A DNA stretch of 64,000 nt from Arcobacter sp. CECT 8986. Its GTDB lineage: Bacteria; Campylobacterota; Campylobacteria; Campylobacterales; Arcobacteraceae. The notes beneath the pieces were generated by a model, which had not been told where the DNA came from, made no database searches, and saw nothing but the letters and a program-made list of their open reading frames with translations. The translations under genes were made by a program, and so were the position numbers. Positions 9,864 through 21,053 of this stretch are shown here, piece after piece; the first letter of the stretch is position 1, and each line of letters starts with the position of its first letter. The DNA lies in NCBI RefSeq assembly GCF_004116725.1, contig NZ_PDKG01000003.1, positions 62,001 to 126,000 of the forward strand, given 5' to 3'.

Positions 9864-11597
9864 CTAAGAAGAACAACTCATATGAGATACTCCGCCCATA
9901 TTAAAATATTTTGCTGGTTTTAATCTATAATATTTTTCTTCTATTTGTGTTGATTGTTCATCATATGGTTTTGTCATAATCTCTTGTAGTTCTCTTACTA
10001 ATGAATAATCACCCTCTTTTGCTTTTTCATAAGCAGGAGCTAAAATCCACTCTCTTAATATATATTTAGGATTTATCTGTTTCATTTTTGAAGATAATTC
10101 TTCACTAAAGTTTGATGAATTTATATCTTTATTGATTATATTGTTTGAAGCAAGTTCTTCATTCCATTTATCTAGCCAAGTTGACCATGCAGCTAAAAGC
10201 TCTTTATTTTCAGAAATATCTTTATAAAAACTTTTTTTAAGAGATTCTATATTTTTTGGTATAGTAGATAATTCTCTAAAAAATATAGTGTAATCAACAA
10301 CAGTTTTTAATAGTAGTATTTGTAAATTATCAAATAGTCTAGAATTAAAACTTTTCAATCCTAACTTTTTAGCCCACATTTTTTGTAACTCTTGTTTCAT
10401 TATTGAAGAAAAATCATTTTTTATCTCATCTAATTTATTTAAATACTCTTTATTTCCTAAAAGCAATTGCTCTAAGGATGAACAAAACATACTAAAATTA
10501 CGTTCAGCTGCAACTGACTGATTATAAAATGCAAAGTGTTGCCCTCCACCTGTCCAAGATTGATAGTTTGGATCAAAAATATCGCAAAAACCAAAAGGAC
10601 CATAATCTAAAGTAAATCCTCCAGCTGCACAATTATCACTATTGAAATTCCCTTGACAATATCCTACACGAATCCAGTTTGCTACTAACTTTGTAACTCT
10701 TTTTCTAAACTCTTTAGCTAAAAGAATAACTTTATCTTCTAAACTTACATTAGCATCTATTTGCTCACTATATTCACGTTCAATTAGATGTAAAACAAGT
10801 TTTTCTAATTGATTTTTTGCATCTTTGTACTCATTTTTACGTGCTCTTCTTGCAAAAAGTTCTATTTGTCCAACTCTTATAAAAGAAGGTGCAACTCTTG
10901 TAGAAATTGCAACTTGCTCTGGCACCATAATATCAGGATTCCAAGAGTTAGAGTTTTTTTCATACCAAGGTCTTGTAACCTTTTGTGTTTTTGAAGTAAT
11001 CAAACTTAATGAACGTGAAGTTGGAACACCCAAAGCATACATATGCTCTTGAGCTAAAAACTCCCTAACACTCGAACGTAAAACAGCTCTTCCATCTGCA
11101 CCTCTACAATAAGGTGTTTTTCCAGCACCTTTGAGTTGCATTTCCCATCTTTTTGAGTTTGTTACTACTTCAAGTATTGAAATAGCTCTTCCATCTCCAT
11201 AAGCATTCCCTGTTTGAAAAGGACATTGCTCATAATACTCTTTTCCATAAATAGAAAGAGCATATCCAGTTGCCCAGCCAAGATTACTCATACTTTTAGG
11301 AAGATTTGATAAATCAGCTGAAAACATACTTATAAATTCATCTGTTTTAGCTAAGTTATCATCAAATCCCAGCTCTTCAAATAGTATCTTACTGTGTGAA
11401 ATATACTGGGGATTTTCAATAGGTGTTGGCTTCACTGGAACATAATGCCCAGAAAAAACTTCTCTTGGATAATAATCTTCTCCATTTGATTTAGCTTCTA
11501 AATCAGTATCAAGATTATTGATAAAAGAATAATTTGTAAATTTTGCTAAATCATCTAATGTTTTTATAACTGTTGTATTATTTTTTTCTAAGCTCAT
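9864..11597 (-). CDS. selO: SelO (YdiU) protein adenylyltransferase
   Basis: A pseudokinase-fold enzyme that AMPylates proteins, linked to redox stress. Conserved stretches include [25 protein letters not shown], the Lys in [20 protein letters not shown], and the active-site region [21 protein letters not shown]. The protein ends in SCSS; a C-terminal Cys (Sec in eukaryotes) is a family hallmark. At 577 residues it is slightly longer than E. coli YdiU (about 480). The start has AGAGG at good spacing. It appears to be a single-gene unit. Confidence 0.94.
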   Translation of the reverse strand: MSLEKNNTTVIKTLDDLAKFTNYSFINNLDTDLEAKSNGEDYYPREVFSGHYVPVKPTPIENPQYISHSKILFEELGFDDNLAKTDEFISMFSADLSNLPKSMSNLGWATGYALSIYGKEYYEQCPFQTGNAYGDGRAISILEVVTNSKRWEMQLKGAGKTPYCRGADGRAVLRSSVREFLAQEHMYALGVPTSRSLSLITSKTQKVTRPWYEKNSNSWNPDIMVPEQVAISTRVAPSFIRVGQIELFARRARKNEYKDAKNQLEKLVLHLIEREYSEQIDANVSLEDKVILLAKEFRKRVTKLVANWIRVGYCQGNFNSDNCAAGGFTLDYGPFGFCDIFDPNYQSWTGGGQHFAFYNQSVAAERNFSMFCSSLEQLLLGNKEYLNKLDEIKNDFSSIMKQELQKMWAKKLGLKSFNSRLFDNLQILLLKTVVDYTIFFRELSTIPKNIESLKKSFYKDISENKELLAAWSTWLDKWNEELASNNIINKDINSSNFSEELSSKMKQINPKYILREWILAPAYEKAKEGDYSLVRELQEIMTKPYDEQSTQIEEKYYRLKPAKYFNMGGVSHMSCSS

Positions 11598-11711
11598 AAT
11601 ATACCTCTTTTAGAAAAGTTTCAAAAGAGTATACTAAATTTTTTTTGCATCTATTTCTAAATTATCTATTAGAATAATAACTTAAAATTTTTCAAAGAAT
11701 TTGTAGAATAT

Positions 11712-11735
11712 GTTTTCAGGATTCCTCCTGAAAAC
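11712..11735. terminator. Ten-bp stem-loop after the small acidic gene
   Basis: GTTTTCAGGA and TCCTGAAAAC form a perfect 10-bp stem with a TTCC loop. It lies 25 bases past the stop of the leftward gene at 11760 and upstream of selO. No clear U-tract follows on either strand, so it may be a terminator, a processing site or a protection hairpin. Confidence 0.5.
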
Positions 11736-11759
11736 CAAAGTGTTAAGTGTAAAACAAGA

Positions 11760-11963
11760 CTAGTATCTGTCATCCTCATCATCGTAATCAAACTCATTAT
11801 AGTCATCATAATCAACTGTGAAGATTTTTGGATAGCCTAACTTTTGAAGTTCGATATCAATATTTTCTTCAGAAAGTCTATTTTTAACTTTCTCCATAAT
11901 TGTCTCAATATCTTCTTCTTTTACGTTATTTGCTCTTAACTCATAAATTACTGACAATTGCAC
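11760..11963 (-). CDS. Small acidic protein, unknown
   Basis: A 67-residue protein with a helical first half and an extremely acidic, Tyr-rich tail (DYDDYNEFDYDDEDDRY). It uses a GTG start with AGGA six bases upstream. I do not recognise the family. The acidic tail suggests binding to a basic partner or metal, but nothing in the context (selO and era) supports a specific function. Confidence 0.7.
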   Translation of the reverse strand: MQLSVIYELRANNVKEEDIETIMEKVKNRLSEENIDIELQKLGYPKIFTVDYDDYNEFDYDDEDDRY

Positions 11964-12155
11964 CTGTTTTCCTCATAAATACAATCATATGGCGCTTTAC
12001 AAATGTAAAACAACGTCTCTAAATAATTTTAGATACACAAAACTAATAAACACTTAATTATAAAATATTTTTTATTTAAATTAGTCATAAAATGAAGTTT
12101 TTTTTAGAAATTTGAAGTTTTTTTTGTAAGAAGATTATCTCTTCTTACTATTTAG

Positions 12156-13040
12156 TTATAAAGTTACGTCGTAACCCATCTCTTTTAAGCCTTTTTTATC
12201 TTTTGTCCAGCCTTTTTTAACTGATACAAAAAGTTCAAGGAAGCATTTTCTTCCTGTAAGTTTTTCTATTTTTATTCTGGCATCTTTACCTATTCTTTTT
12301 ATAGCTGTTGCACCTTTACCAATAATCATACCTTTTTGAGTACTTTTTTGAACAACAATAGTTGCTTTTACTACATCTAAGTCCTCTTTTTCTTCAACTT
12401 TTTGAATAAGTACATCAGTTTCATAAGGTATTTCATCTGAAATATTTTCAAAGATTGATTCTCTAATAAACTCTTTAAAGATATCTCTTAAGTGCTCAGT
12501 TGTCATAATCTCAGGGTCAAATAAATATGGATGTTCAGGAAGATGTTTGACTACATCATCAAGAATATCTGCATGACTTGTCGCTTTTTTAATAGAAACA
12601 GGAATAATTGACTCATATTTATCACTGAATTGTTCATACTCTTTCATTTTTTCTAAAACTTCTTTGTTTGATACATTATCAATTTTAGTTAGTAAAAGAA
12701 TATGTTTTACATTTTTTTTGTTTTTTTCTAAAAAGCTTTCATAATGTGTAACTTTATCTGTAACTGGTGCTAAAAATAAAATCAAATCACAATCACCCAT
12801 AGCTTTAAGTGCTTCATCTAACATAAACTGATTTAATAGTTTTTCTGTTTCGTGAAGTCCTGGTGTATCTACAAATATAATTTGGTCATCTTCGTGCATT
12901 ACAATTATATTTGCTCTTTTTCTTGTAGCATTTGCTTTATGAGAAACCATAGTTAGTTTTTCACCTACAAGCCAATTTAAAAGTGAGCTTTTACCTGCAT
13001 TTGGTCTACCTACAACAGATACATAACCACATTTTGTCAT
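12156..13040 (-). CDS. era: GTPase Era
   Basis: An essential GTPase that binds the 3' end of 16S rRNA during 30S maturation. The G domain has G1 GRPNAGKSSL, G3 DTPG and G4 TKID; the C-terminal KH domain has the typical GMIIGKGATAIKRIGKDARI (about residue 235). Length of 294 residues is normal. A strong GGAG precedes the ATG. Two gaagtttttttt repeats and a GTAAGAAG/CTTCTTAC stem-loop follow the stop codon (12080-12155). Confidence 0.97.
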   Translation of the reverse strand: MTKCGYVSVVGRPNAGKSSLLNWLVGEKLTMVSHKANATRKRANIIVMHEDDQIIFVDTPGLHETEKLLNQFMLDEALKAMGDCDLILFLAPVTDKVTHYESFLEKNKKNVKHILLLTKIDNVSNKEVLEKMKEYEQFSDKYESIIPVSIKKATSHADILDDVVKHLPEHPYLFDPEIMTTEHLRDIFKEFIRESIFENISDEIPYETDVLIQKVEEKEDLDVVKATIVVQKSTQKGMIIGKGATAIKRIGKDARIKIEKLTGRKCFLELFVSVKKGWTKDKKGLKEMGYDVTL

Positions 13041-13122
13041 TTATTCTCCTCAAGCATTCTTTGCTTTTTATTTAACTTATATAATAACATTTTTGTGATT
13101 ACAAAGTAGTAAACCAAATTTT

Positions 13123-14634
13123 TTATCTTTTTCTATAACTTAAAGACTGCATCAAATCTTGTTTTGTTATGTTTTCGTTTGCATTCAAATCTGCAATTGT
13201 TCTTGCAACTTTTAGAACTTTATTTATACTTCTAAAAGAAAGATTAAAATTTGATATAGCTTTTTGTAATACTATTTCACTTTCACTATCAAGTTTACAA
13301 AATTGATTTATCTGTTTATCTGATAGTTTTCCATTTAGATTATTTTGTTTTCTTCTTTTTTGTAAAATAAAAGCATCTATTACTTTTTGGTGTAATTGTT
13401 TTGAGCTATATTTTGTCTTATCTGATATTGAAGGCTCTTGCATTGTCACATACAAATCAATTCTATCAAGTAAAGGTTCTGATAATCTATTTTTATATCT
13501 TTGAATTTCAACATCACTACATCTACACTCTTTTACTTTTGAAAGTAGGTTTCCACATGGACATGGATTCATAGCAGCAACAAATAAAAATTTAGTGTCA
13601 TAAAGTACTTTAGAATTAACTCTACTTATTAAGACTTTATAATCTTCAAGTGGCTCTCTTAATGCCTCTAAAGAGCTCTTTGAAAAGTGTGGAAATTCAT
13701 CAAAAAACAATACACCAGCATTTGAAAGTGCAACCTCTCCTATTCTTGCACTATTTCCACTTCCTCCGCCAAAAAGAGATGATTTAGTAGAGCTATGGTG
13801 TGGGTTTCTAAATACTCTTAAAGGTGAAAAATCAATATCTTTATAATCAATTGCTTGAAGTTTTGCTTTTTCTAAAATCTCTTCTAAACTCATTGGAGGA
13901 AGAATATATCTAAGTCTTTTACTTATCATACTTTTACCACATCCAGCACTTCCTTCAAATAAAATATTATGATTTCCAGCAGCTGCAATTAAAGCTGCAT
14001 TTATTGCATAATCTTGTCCTTTTACTTCAGCAAAATCAACTTCATATTTATTTATATAATAGTAAGTATTATCATGTATTTTAATGCTTTCATAATCAAA
14101 AGACTCATTTTGATATAGATATTTTTCTTTAGAATCAAACTTAAAAAAATCAATTGCTTGAGATAAAGTATCTACACTATATATATTAATGTTTGGTATT
14201 TTTGATAGTTTTTTTGCACTATTTGAACAAACAATTACATTTTTTAATAAATTCTGTTTTGCTAAAGATAATACTAGAGGGAAAATACTACTACAATCTT
14301 TTATTTTTCCATCTAAACTTAACTCACCAAATACGTAAAAATCTTCAAAATTTACTTTTGATTCATATAGTGCTATAATCAATGCTATTGCTAAATCAAA
14401 GTGAGTTCCACTTTTTTGTATTTCTGAGGGAGAAAGATTTATAGTTATCTTCTTTGCTGGAAATTTAAAATCATTCGTTAGTAATGCAGATTTCACTCTA
14501 TCTCGGGATTCTTGAATAATATTTGAAGCTAGTCCTACGATGGTAAATGAAGGCAGTCCATTTGTAAATGTTGCTTCTACATCCACACTTTTCGTCTGAA
14601 TTGTTTGTAGTGTTGCAGATTTAATAATTTTCAT
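13123..14634 (-). CDS. YifB/ComM-family Mg-chelatase-like AAA+ ATPase
   Basis: A 503-residue protein with an N-terminal ChlI-type Lon-protease-like fold (FTIVGLASNIIQESRDRVKSAL), then an AAA+ module with Walker A FEGSAGCGKSMISKRL (about 225), Walker B VLFFDEFPHF, and a C-terminal Mg_chelatase_C domain (FNLSFRSINKVLKVARTIADL). ComM in Haemophilus and Vibrio is a branch-migration helicase for natural transformation. The cysteine cluster CPCGNLLSKVKECRC is typical. It is divergent from the chemoreceptor gene. Confidence 0.93.
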   Translation of the reverse strand: MKIIKSATLQTIQTKSVDVEATFTNGLPSFTIVGLASNIIQESRDRVKSALLTNDFKFPAKKITINLSPSEIQKSGTHFDLAIALIIALYESKVNFEDFYVFGELSLDGKIKDCSSIFPLVLSLAKQNLLKNVIVCSNSAKKLSKIPNINIYSVDTLSQAIDFFKFDSKEKYLYQNESFDYESIKIHDNTYYYINKYEVDFAEVKGQDYAINAALIAAAGNHNILFEGSAGCGKSMISKRLRYILPPMSLEEILEKAKLQAIDYKDIDFSPLRVFRNPHHSSTKSSLFGGGSGNSARIGEVALSNAGVLFFDEFPHFSKSSLEALREPLEDYKVLISRVNSKVLYDTKFLFVAAMNPCPCGNLLSKVKECRCSDVEIQRYKNRLSEPLLDRIDLYVTMQEPSISDKTKYSSKQLHQKVIDAFILQKRRKQNNLNGKLSDKQINQFCKLDSESEIVLQKAISNFNLSFRSINKVLKVARTIADLNANENITKQDLMQSLSYRKR

Positions 14635-14790
14635 AATTTGTCCAATAATAAAATAATTTTTATAATTATATTTATTATTTATAAAAAGTAAGTAAAATAA
14701 TAATATTTTAAATTAATAATAAAACACTATTAAATTATAAATTTTTATGATATTATTACAAATATGAAATAATCTAAAAAAGGGAAAAAT

Positions 14791-16332
14791 ATGACACTGT
14801 TTATGTCAAAGGAAGATAAAACAAAACTCAAAGCAATTGAGGATAATTATGGTGTAATTTCTTTCAAGCCCGATGGTACAATTATAAATGCAAACAAAAA
14901 TTTTTTAGATACATTAGGTTATACACTTGAGGAAGTAGTTGGAAAGAATCATAGTATATTCTGTGTAGATGTTTATAAGACTTCTGATAGATATAAAAAA
15001 TTCTGGGAAGATTTAAATAAAGGTATAACTCAAACTTCTGAATTTAGAAGAATTAGAAAAGATAAAAAAATTATTTATATACAAGCTTCATACAATCCAA
15101 TAAAAGATAATAATGGAAAAGTATATGAAGTAATAAAATTTGCACAAGATATAACAGAAAGAAAAATACAAAGTCTAGATTACAGTGGACAAGTACAAGC
15201 TATTGGAAAATCACAAGCTGTAATTGAATTTAATATGGATGGAACAATTATAAATGCAAATCAAAATTTCCTTGATGCTATAGGATACAATCTTGATGAA
15301 ATAGTTGGGAAACACCATAGAATATTTTGTGAAGAATCTTATGCAAACTCAAAAGAGTATGCAGATTTCTGGGTAAATTTAAATGCAGGTAATTATAGTA
15401 GTGGAGAATACCTAAGAATAGGTAAAAACAATAAAAGAGTTTGGATTCAAGCATCATACAACCCTATTTTAGATACAGAAGGAAAACCTTTTAAAATAGT
15501 AAAATATGCAGTTGATGTAACTAAAAGAAAAAATATGATTTATGAAATAGATGAAAATGTACAAAACTTAACTAGTTCATTAACTCATTTAACTGATGCA
15601 TCTAAAGCTATGGCAAAAGGTGCAAAAATAACACAAGATGGTTCAGAAGAGATAAATGAATCAATATCTCAAATAAATGAAGCAGTATCAAACTTATCAG
15701 AGAAAATTGAGAGTATGTTATCTTCTATTTCTTCTATCTCTTCTACTTCTAAAGAAGCAGAAAGAATGACTAAAGAAGCAAGAGAACAATCAAAACAGAC
15801 AACTCAATCAATGATTAAATTAAATGAAGAATCACAAAAAATTGGTGAAACTATGAATACAATTACACAAATTGCATTTCAAACAAATATTCTTTCACTA
15901 AATGCAGCAGTAGAAGCAGCAACTGCTGGTGAAGCTGGAAAAGGTTTTGCCGTAGTTGCTCAAGAAGTAAGAAATCTTGCAAGTCGTTCTGATGCAGCAG
16001 CTAAAAATATTACAAGTGCAATTGAGCTTATTCAATCACTGGTTAAAACTTCACTTGATTCTATTCATAATATAGATAGTACAATTGAAGAGATAACAAC
16101 AATTTCAACAGATATTTCAAAATCTATGAAAAACCAAGAAGATATTACAAATGAGTTATCAAGTACTGCTTTACAAGCAAGTCAAGGTGTAAATGAAGTT
16201 ACAAACTCTATGAATAGAGTTTCACAAAATGCTCTAGAAGGTGGAGAAAAAGCAAAACAAACAGTTCAAGCAACAAAAGATTTGACTAATGTTTCAAATG
16301 AACTAATTTCAATTTTGCAAAAACTAAAATAA
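14791..16332 (+). CDS. Soluble chemoreceptor with two PAS domains
   Basis: A 513-residue receptor without membrane helices. Two homologous PAS domains (about 20-130 and 140-250) both carry a GTIINANxNFLDxxGY core and end in a D(I/V)T(E/K)RK linker, implying duplication. The signalling domain has the hairpin core [20 protein letters not shown]. Aer-like soluble receptors sense internal redox or energy state, often via FAD or heme in PAS; the cofactor cannot be read here. AGGG precedes the ATG at seven bases. No CheR-docking tail is present. Confidence 0.93.
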   Translation: MTLFMSKEDKTKLKAIEDNYGVISFKPDGTIINANKNFLDTLGYTLEEVVGKNHSIFCVDVYKTSDRYKKFWEDLNKGITQTSEFRRIRKDKKIIYIQASYNPIKDNNGKVYEVIKFAQDITERKIQSLDYSGQVQAIGKSQAVIEFNMDGTIINANQNFLDAIGYNLDEIVGKHHRIFCEESYANSKEYADFWVNLNAGNYSSGEYLRIGKNNKRVWIQASYNPILDTEGKPFKIVKYAVDVTKRKNMIYEIDENVQNLTSSLTHLTDASKAMAKGAKITQDGSEEINESISQINEAVSNLSEKIESMLSSISSISSTSKEAERMTKEAREQSKQTTQSMIKLNEESQKIGETMNTITQIAFQTNILSLNAAVEAATAGEAGKGFAVVAQEVRNLASRSDAAAKNITSAIELIQSLVKTSLDSIHNIDSTIEEITTISTDISKSMKNQEDITNELSSTALQASQGVNEVTNSMNRVSQNALEGGEKAKQTVQATKDLTNVSNELISILQKLK

Positions 16333-16407
16333 AAAGACTAATTGTTTTTTTTATTTTATTGAAATATTTATACAGTAATATTTTAAATAAAATATTAGGA
16401 ACAACAA

Positions 16408-16782
16408 ATGCCTTTAATCAAATGTCCTGAGTGCGAGCACGAAATATTATCTAGAATAGGAACTATTTGTCCAAAATGTGGACATATGGTTGGATATTTT
16501 GAAGGAGATAAAAGTAGAAAAAAATATGGTAAATTCTTTGCAATAAGTCTTATCATTCCTTTTTTCTCTTTTATTCTAATACTTCTTGCTTCTGCTACAA
16601 AAACACTACTTATTTCTGCAACAATAATTTATGTAATCTTAGCTTTTATATCTTCACCTATTAGATATAAAGATGTATTTTTTACAAAGTTTGAGAAAAT
16701 ATTTTTTTGGGGAATATGGATAGGAGCAAATGCACTTTTAGTAACAATGATTTATAATCTGATGACTAATTATGTAAAATAG
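16408..16782 (+). CDS. Zinc-ribbon membrane protein
   Basis: A 124-residue protein with an N-terminal zinc ribbon (CPECEHEILSRIGTICPKCGH, Cys pairs 11 residues apart) followed by three hydrophobic segments (about 45-65, 67-85 and 100-118). The ATG follows AGGA. Proteins of this layout are common, and no function is established. It follows the chemoreceptor gene by 75 bases and may share its transcript. Confidence 0.8.
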   Translation: MPLIKCPECEHEILSRIGTICPKCGHMVGYFEGDKSRKKYGKFFAISLIIPFFSFILILLASATKTLLISATIIYVILAFISSPIRYKDVFFTKFEKIFFWGIWIGANALLVTMIYNLMTNYVK

Positions 16783-16796
16783 GAAGAAAGAAAAAT

Positions 16797-17309
16797 CTAT
16801 TTAGATTTTAACTTTTTCTTCCAATCTTTTTCAAATTTTTTTCTTTTCGTAATTGATAGATTTTCGATAAATAAATGTCCAGTTAAATGTTCCATTTCAT
16901 GCTGCCATGCAACAGCAACAAAATCTTCTGCTTCAACTGTTTTTTTGTTTCCATATCTGTCAAAATACTCTATAATAATATGTTTAGCTCTTTTAACTTC
17001 TTCTGTAAAACCTGGCACACTAAGACAACCTTCAAAATTAACTTGAACTCCATCTTTATGTGTAATTACAGGGTTGATAGCTTCTATTAAATCAGCCTTA
17101 TCTTGAATATCTTGTTCATTAGGAAGATTTATTACTAATACATTTAATGGAATAGCAACTTGAATTGCTGCAAGCCCTACTCCATTTTCTGCAATCATTG
17201 TTTCATACATATCATCTAAAAGAGTGTGAAGTTCTTCATCAAAAACTTCAACATCTTTTGATTTAGTTCGAAGTAGCTTATTTGGATATGTTATAACTTC
17301 TCTTATCAT
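16797..17309 (-). CDS. def: Peptide deformylase
   Basis: Removes the formyl group from the N-terminal Met of new proteins, using Fe2+ or another divalent metal. All three motifs are present: GVGLAAIQV, EGCLSVPG and WQHEMEHLTGHLF (metal-binding HExxH). The length of 170 residues is normal. It lies six bases after clpP, and tig-clpP-def form a protein-biogenesis operon. Confidence 0.97.
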   Translation of the reverse strand: MIREVITYPNKLLRTKSKDVEVFDEELHTLLDDMYETMIAENGVGLAAIQVAIPLNVLVINLPNEQDIQDKADLIEAINPVITHKDGVQVNFEGCLSVPGFTEEVKRAKHIIIEYFDRYGNKKTVEAEDFVAVAWQHEMEHLTGHLFIENLSITKRKKFEKDWKKKLKSK

Positions 17310-17314
17310 TTCTA

Positions 17315-17899
17315 TTACTTATGACTTGTTATTACTTTATCAATCAATCCATATGTACAAGCTTCATCAGCACTCATAAAATTATCTCTATCAGTATCTT
17401 TTTCAATAACCTCTAAAGGTTGACCTGTTTGTTCTGAAATAATTTTATTTAAACTATCTTTCATTCTTTGAATCTCTTTAGCTTGGATTTGAATGTCAGT
17501 AGCTTGACCTTGTGCTCCACCAAGTGGTTGGTGAATCATAATTCTAGAGTTAGGTAAAGAGTATCTTTTACCTTTAACTCCAGATGATAATAAAAATGCT
17601 CCCATAGAAGCAGCTTGTCCTATACAAATAGTGCAAACATCAGGCTTGATATAATTCATAGTATCATAAATTGACATACCACTTGTAATAACTCCACCTG
17701 GAGAGTTGATATAAAGATAAATATCTTTTTCTGGGTCTTCAGCTTCTAAAAATAGAAGTTGAGCAACAACTGTTGAAGCCACTTGGTCATTAATTTCACC
17801 ACTTAGCATGATAATTCTATCTTTTAGAAGTCTAGAATAAATATCATAGCTTCTTTCACCTCTTCCACTTTTTTCTACTACGTATGGTATATAACTCAT
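17315..17899 (-). CDS. clpP: ATP-dependent Clp protease proteolytic subunit
   Basis: The serine-protease barrel that degrades proteins fed by ClpX or ClpA. The catalytic Ser is in [11 protein letters not shown] (about residue 98), the His in [11 protein letters not shown] (about 123) and the Asp near [11 protein letters not shown]. Length of 194 residues is typical. It follows tig by 16 bases. Confidence 0.98.
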   Translation of the reverse strand: MSYIPYVVEKSGRGERSYDIYSRLLKDRIIMLSGEINDQVASTVVAQLLFLEAEDPEKDIYLYINSPGGVITSGMSIYDTMNYIKPDVCTICIGQAASMGAFLLSSGVKGKRYSLPNSRIMIHQPLGGAQGQATDIQIQAKEIQRMKDSLNKIISEQTGQPLEVIEKDTDRDNFMSADEACTYGLIDKVITSHK

Positions 17900-17915
17900 A
17901 TTATGTCCTATTAGA

Positions 17916-19217
17916 TTATTTACCTAATTTTTCGTCTAATAATTTAGTAATTACTTTATCTTCAATCATAGACATTTTTATAGCTGGTAGGTATCCAGCT
18001 TCTTGATATTGTTTTAATACATCTTGTGGGTTTTGTCCCATTTGCATTGCTTCATAGTAAATAACTTGAGTAACTTCTTGATCAGTAACATCAATACCTT
18101 CTGCTTTTGCTAATGCATCAACAATAAATGTAGCTTTTACAGATTTTTCTGCATCACCTTTTAATTCGTCTCTCATAGACTCAACTTTAGAAGCATCTTC
18201 TTGTAAACCTTTGATTTCTTCTTCAGTCATAGTTCTAACTTTGTTATTTAGTGCAAAGTTAACTTCTTGGTCAACTACTGTTGAAGGTAAAGCAAAGTTA
18301 ATTTTTTCTACTAAAGTATCTAAGTATTGAGGTTTTAACTCTTCTCTATAATATTTACCCATTTCTGCATTTTTAAGTTGCTCTTTAATTTTTTCTTTTA
18401 AAGTTTCAACAGTTGCATTTTCTTCTTGTGGTAACATTTTTTTAGCGAATTCATCATCAATCTCAGCTGGTACTTTTTCTTGAATTTCATGTAAAGTAAC
18501 TTTAAATACTGCTTCTTTACCTGCTAATTCTTTTGATTGGTACTCTTCTGGGAAAGTAACAGTTACATCTTTTTGCTCTTCATATTTCATACCAACAAGT
18601 TGTTCTTCAAATCCTGGGATAAATGAACCTGAACCAATTTCTAAAGGATATTTCTCAGCTTTTCCACCTTCAAATGCTACACCATCAACAAAACCTTCGA
18701 AATCAATAACAGCGAAGTCACCTTCTCTTGTCATTCTTTTTCTTTTGATTTTTTCTAAAGGTGCAGAAGCTTTAGACATTTCTTCTAATCTTTCTTCAAT
18801 CTCTTTATCACTGATTTCTTTATCTTCAACTGCTGGAATTAAAGATTTATAATCACCTAAATCAACTTCTGGTTTGCAAGCAACTTTGATTTCAATTTCA
18901 ATATCACCATTATCTTGTTTTTCATATTTACTAAATGCTGGTTCACCTACTAAATCATCATTTTTAATATTTAACTCTTTTAATGCGTTTGTTAAAATAT
19001 CTCTAACTGCTTCACCCTCAGCATCTTGCTGTAAGTTTTCAGCATATCTTTGTTTAACTACAGACACAGGAACTTTACCTTTTCTAAAACCTTGAATATC
19101 AAGAGTTTTAGCAGCTTGTTTTGCTACTTTGTCTAAGTTTTTTTCAATTAAGTCTTTTGATACTGTTGCAGTTACAACTGCATTAGCTTCATCAACTTTG
19201 TTTGCGTTAAATTCCAT
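17916..19217 (-). CDS. tig: Trigger factor
   Basis: A ribosome-bound chaperone and prolyl isomerase. The N-terminal ribosome-binding loop carries the signature GFRKGKVP (about residue 43), followed by the FKBP-like PPIase domain (about 155-240, [20 protein letters not shown]) and the helical substrate-binding C-domain. Length of 433 residues is normal. First gene of the tig-clpP-def operon and divergent from the VWA gene. Confidence 0.97.
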   Translation of the reverse strand: MEFNANKVDEANAVVTATVSKDLIEKNLDKVAKQAAKTLDIQGFRKGKVPVSVVKQRYAENLQQDAEGEAVRDILTNALKELNIKNDDLVGEPAFSKYEKQDNGDIEIEIKVACKPEVDLGDYKSLIPAVEDKEISDKEIEERLEEMSKASAPLEKIKRKRMTREGDFAVIDFEGFVDGVAFEGGKAEKYPLEIGSGSFIPGFEEQLVGMKYEEQKDVTVTFPEEYQSKELAGKEAVFKVTLHEIQEKVPAEIDDEFAKKMLPQEENATVETLKEKIKEQLKNAEMGKYYREELKPQYLDTLVEKINFALPSTVVDQEVNFALNNKVRTMTEEEIKGLQEDASKVESMRDELKGDAEKSVKATFIVDALAKAEGIDVTDQEVTQVIYYEAMQMGQNPQDVLKQYQEAGYLPAIKMSMIEDKVITKLLDEKLGK

Positions 19218-19308
19218 TAATTCTACTCCGAAAATATAATTTTATGCGATTTTATCTAACTATTACTAAAGCTTTAATAAAATTAGTTTTCCAAAAAGGA
19301 GTAAAACA

Positions 19309-21051
19309 TTGGAATTTTTATACCCAAATGTACTATTTTTTATGCTAATTCCTACAATTTTATTAGCTTTTTTTATAACAACAAACAAAAAAAACATTGA
19401 AAACTTTTTCACAAAAGAGGCACTAGGCAAGTTAACTGTTCAAAATAAATATATGAATAAAAATATAAGAACAATACTTTTTTTTATTGCTATATTATTG
19501 ATGATTGTATCTTTAGCAAGACCAGTAATAGATAAAAAAGAGAAAAAAATCCAACAAGAAAAGATATCATATGTAATTGCAGTAGATATTTCAAAATCAA
19601 TGCTAGCACAAGATGTCAAACCAAGTAGATTTATTTTTGCAAAAAATAAACTTCTAAAACTTTTAGATTTATCAAAAGACAAAGAAGTTGCAGTAATTTT
19701 ATTTTCAAATAACTCGTATATTTTATCTCCTCTTACAAAAGATATTGATTCTTTAAAAAATATTGTAAAAAGAATTGATGAAAGATATACTTTTGATAAT
19801 GGCTCAAATGTAAAAGTAGCTATTAAAACTGCAAAAAAACTTTTAAGATATATGCAACATAAAAATTTAGTAATTCTTACAGATGGAACAGACCAAAGTA
19901 ACTTCAAAGAAGATATAGAACTTGCAAAAAAAGATAATATTAGTATTTATACAATTGCAACTGCAACAAAAAATAAAACACCAATAAAATTAAAAGATGG
20001 TAGCTTTTTAACTGATTCAAACGATTCTATTGTTACGACTTCACTAAATGAAGATATAAAAGAGTTATCTTTAAATACAAATGGTGCTTATATTTCATAT
20101 ACTTTAGATGATTATGATGTATCAAGTATTTTAAATCAAGTAGAAAAAAACTCAACAAAACAAAAAGATAAAAAAACAAAATTCAAAATATACACTGAAC
20201 TTTTCTATTATCCTTTAGCTCTTGCTTTAGTTATTCTTCTTATTGCTTTTTCTTCACTGCCAAAGATTAAGTATTTGCCATTTGTATTATTGGTGTTCAT
20301 TTCAAATGATGCAAAAGCAGCAATAACTGATTTTCAAACAATAGATGAAGCAACAAATGCTTACAAAAGTCAAAAATATAAAGTTGCAGAAAAAAAATTT
20401 AAAGAGATTGCAAAAAATCCTCAGGGTTATTATAATTTAGCAAACTCACAATATAAAGAGAAAAAATATAAACAAGCTTTAAATAGTTATAAAAAAGTTG
20501 TAACAACAAATAATGATTTACAATTTAAAAAACTTCATAATCTTGGAAATACATATACTAAACTAAACAAATTAGAAGATGCAGTAAAAATGTATGAAAA
20601 AGCACTAAAAATTAAAGATGACAAACAAACAAAAGAGAATTTAAAGATTGTAAAAGATGCACTAAAAAAACAAAAGAATAAAAATCAGCAAAATAAAAAA
20701 GATAAGCAACAAAATAAAAACAAAAAGAATCAAGAAAACAAAAACAAACAACAAGACTCACAAAACAAAGAAAATCAAGAGAACAAAAATAAGCAACAAC
20801 AAGATAAGAATCAAAAAGATAAGCAAAAGAAAAGTGAGCAAGAAAATAAACAAGAAAAACAACAAAGTAAACAACAGAAAAATCAAGAACAACAAGAAAA
20901 ACAGGAACAAAATACAAAATCTCAAATAAATAAAAAGAAAGATTCCATATCAAATAGAGAAGAGAAAAAATGGCTAAGACAAATAGATAATGATAACTTA
21001 GGAGTTTTTATAAAAAAAGATGAAGAATCTAAATCAAATACAAAGTGGTAA
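19309..21051 (+). CDS. BatB-like VWA protein with TPR and low-complexity tail
   Basis: A 580-residue membrane protein combining BatA/B- and BatC-like parts. Two membrane helices lie near residues 7-25 and 53-70, followed by a VWA domain with MIDAS motif DISKSM (about 96) and LTDGTD. A third helix pair lies near 300-335, then a TPR region (365-450) and about 90 residues made mostly of Lys, Gln, Asn and Glu. The start is TTG with AAGGAG seven bases upstream. Bat proteins have been linked to oxidative-stress tolerance in Bacteroides; no MoxR gene is in the window. Confidence 0.85.
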   Translation: MEFLYPNVLFFMLIPTILLAFFITTNKKNIENFFTKEALGKLTVQNKYMNKNIRTILFFIAILLMIVSLARPVIDKKEKKIQQEKISYVIAVDISKSMLAQDVKPSRFIFAKNKLLKLLDLSKDKEVAVILFSNNSYILSPLTKDIDSLKNIVKRIDERYTFDNGSNVKVAIKTAKKLLRYMQHKNLVILTDGTDQSNFKEDIELAKKDNISIYTIATATKNKTPIKLKDGSFLTDSNDSIVTTSLNEDIKELSLNTNGAYISYTLDDYDVSSILNQVEKNSTKQKDKKTKFKIYTELFYYPLALALVILLIAFSSLPKIKYLPFVLLVFISNDAKAAITDFQTIDEATNAYKSQKYKVAEKKFKEIAKNPQGYYNLANSQYKEKKYKQALNSYKKVVTTNNDLQFKKLHNLGNTYTKLNKLEDAVKMYEKALKIKDDKQTKENLKIVKDALKKQKNKNQQNKKDKQQNKNKKNQENKNKQQDSQNKENQENKNKQQQDKNQKDKQKKSEQENKQEKQQSKQQKNQEQQEKQEQNTKSQINKKKDSISNREEKKWLRQIDNDNLGVFIKKDEESKSNTKW

Positions 21052-21053
21052 AA

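Noticed and set aside
12080-12118. Two gaagtttttttt repeats after era
   Set aside because: Short A/T repeats next to a weak hairpin; too simple to assign a role.
20612-20953. Minus-strand open frame rich in Phe, Tyr and Val inside the VWA/TPR gene
   Set aside because: It is the complement of the Lys/Gln/Asn-rich tail; composition explains it entirely.
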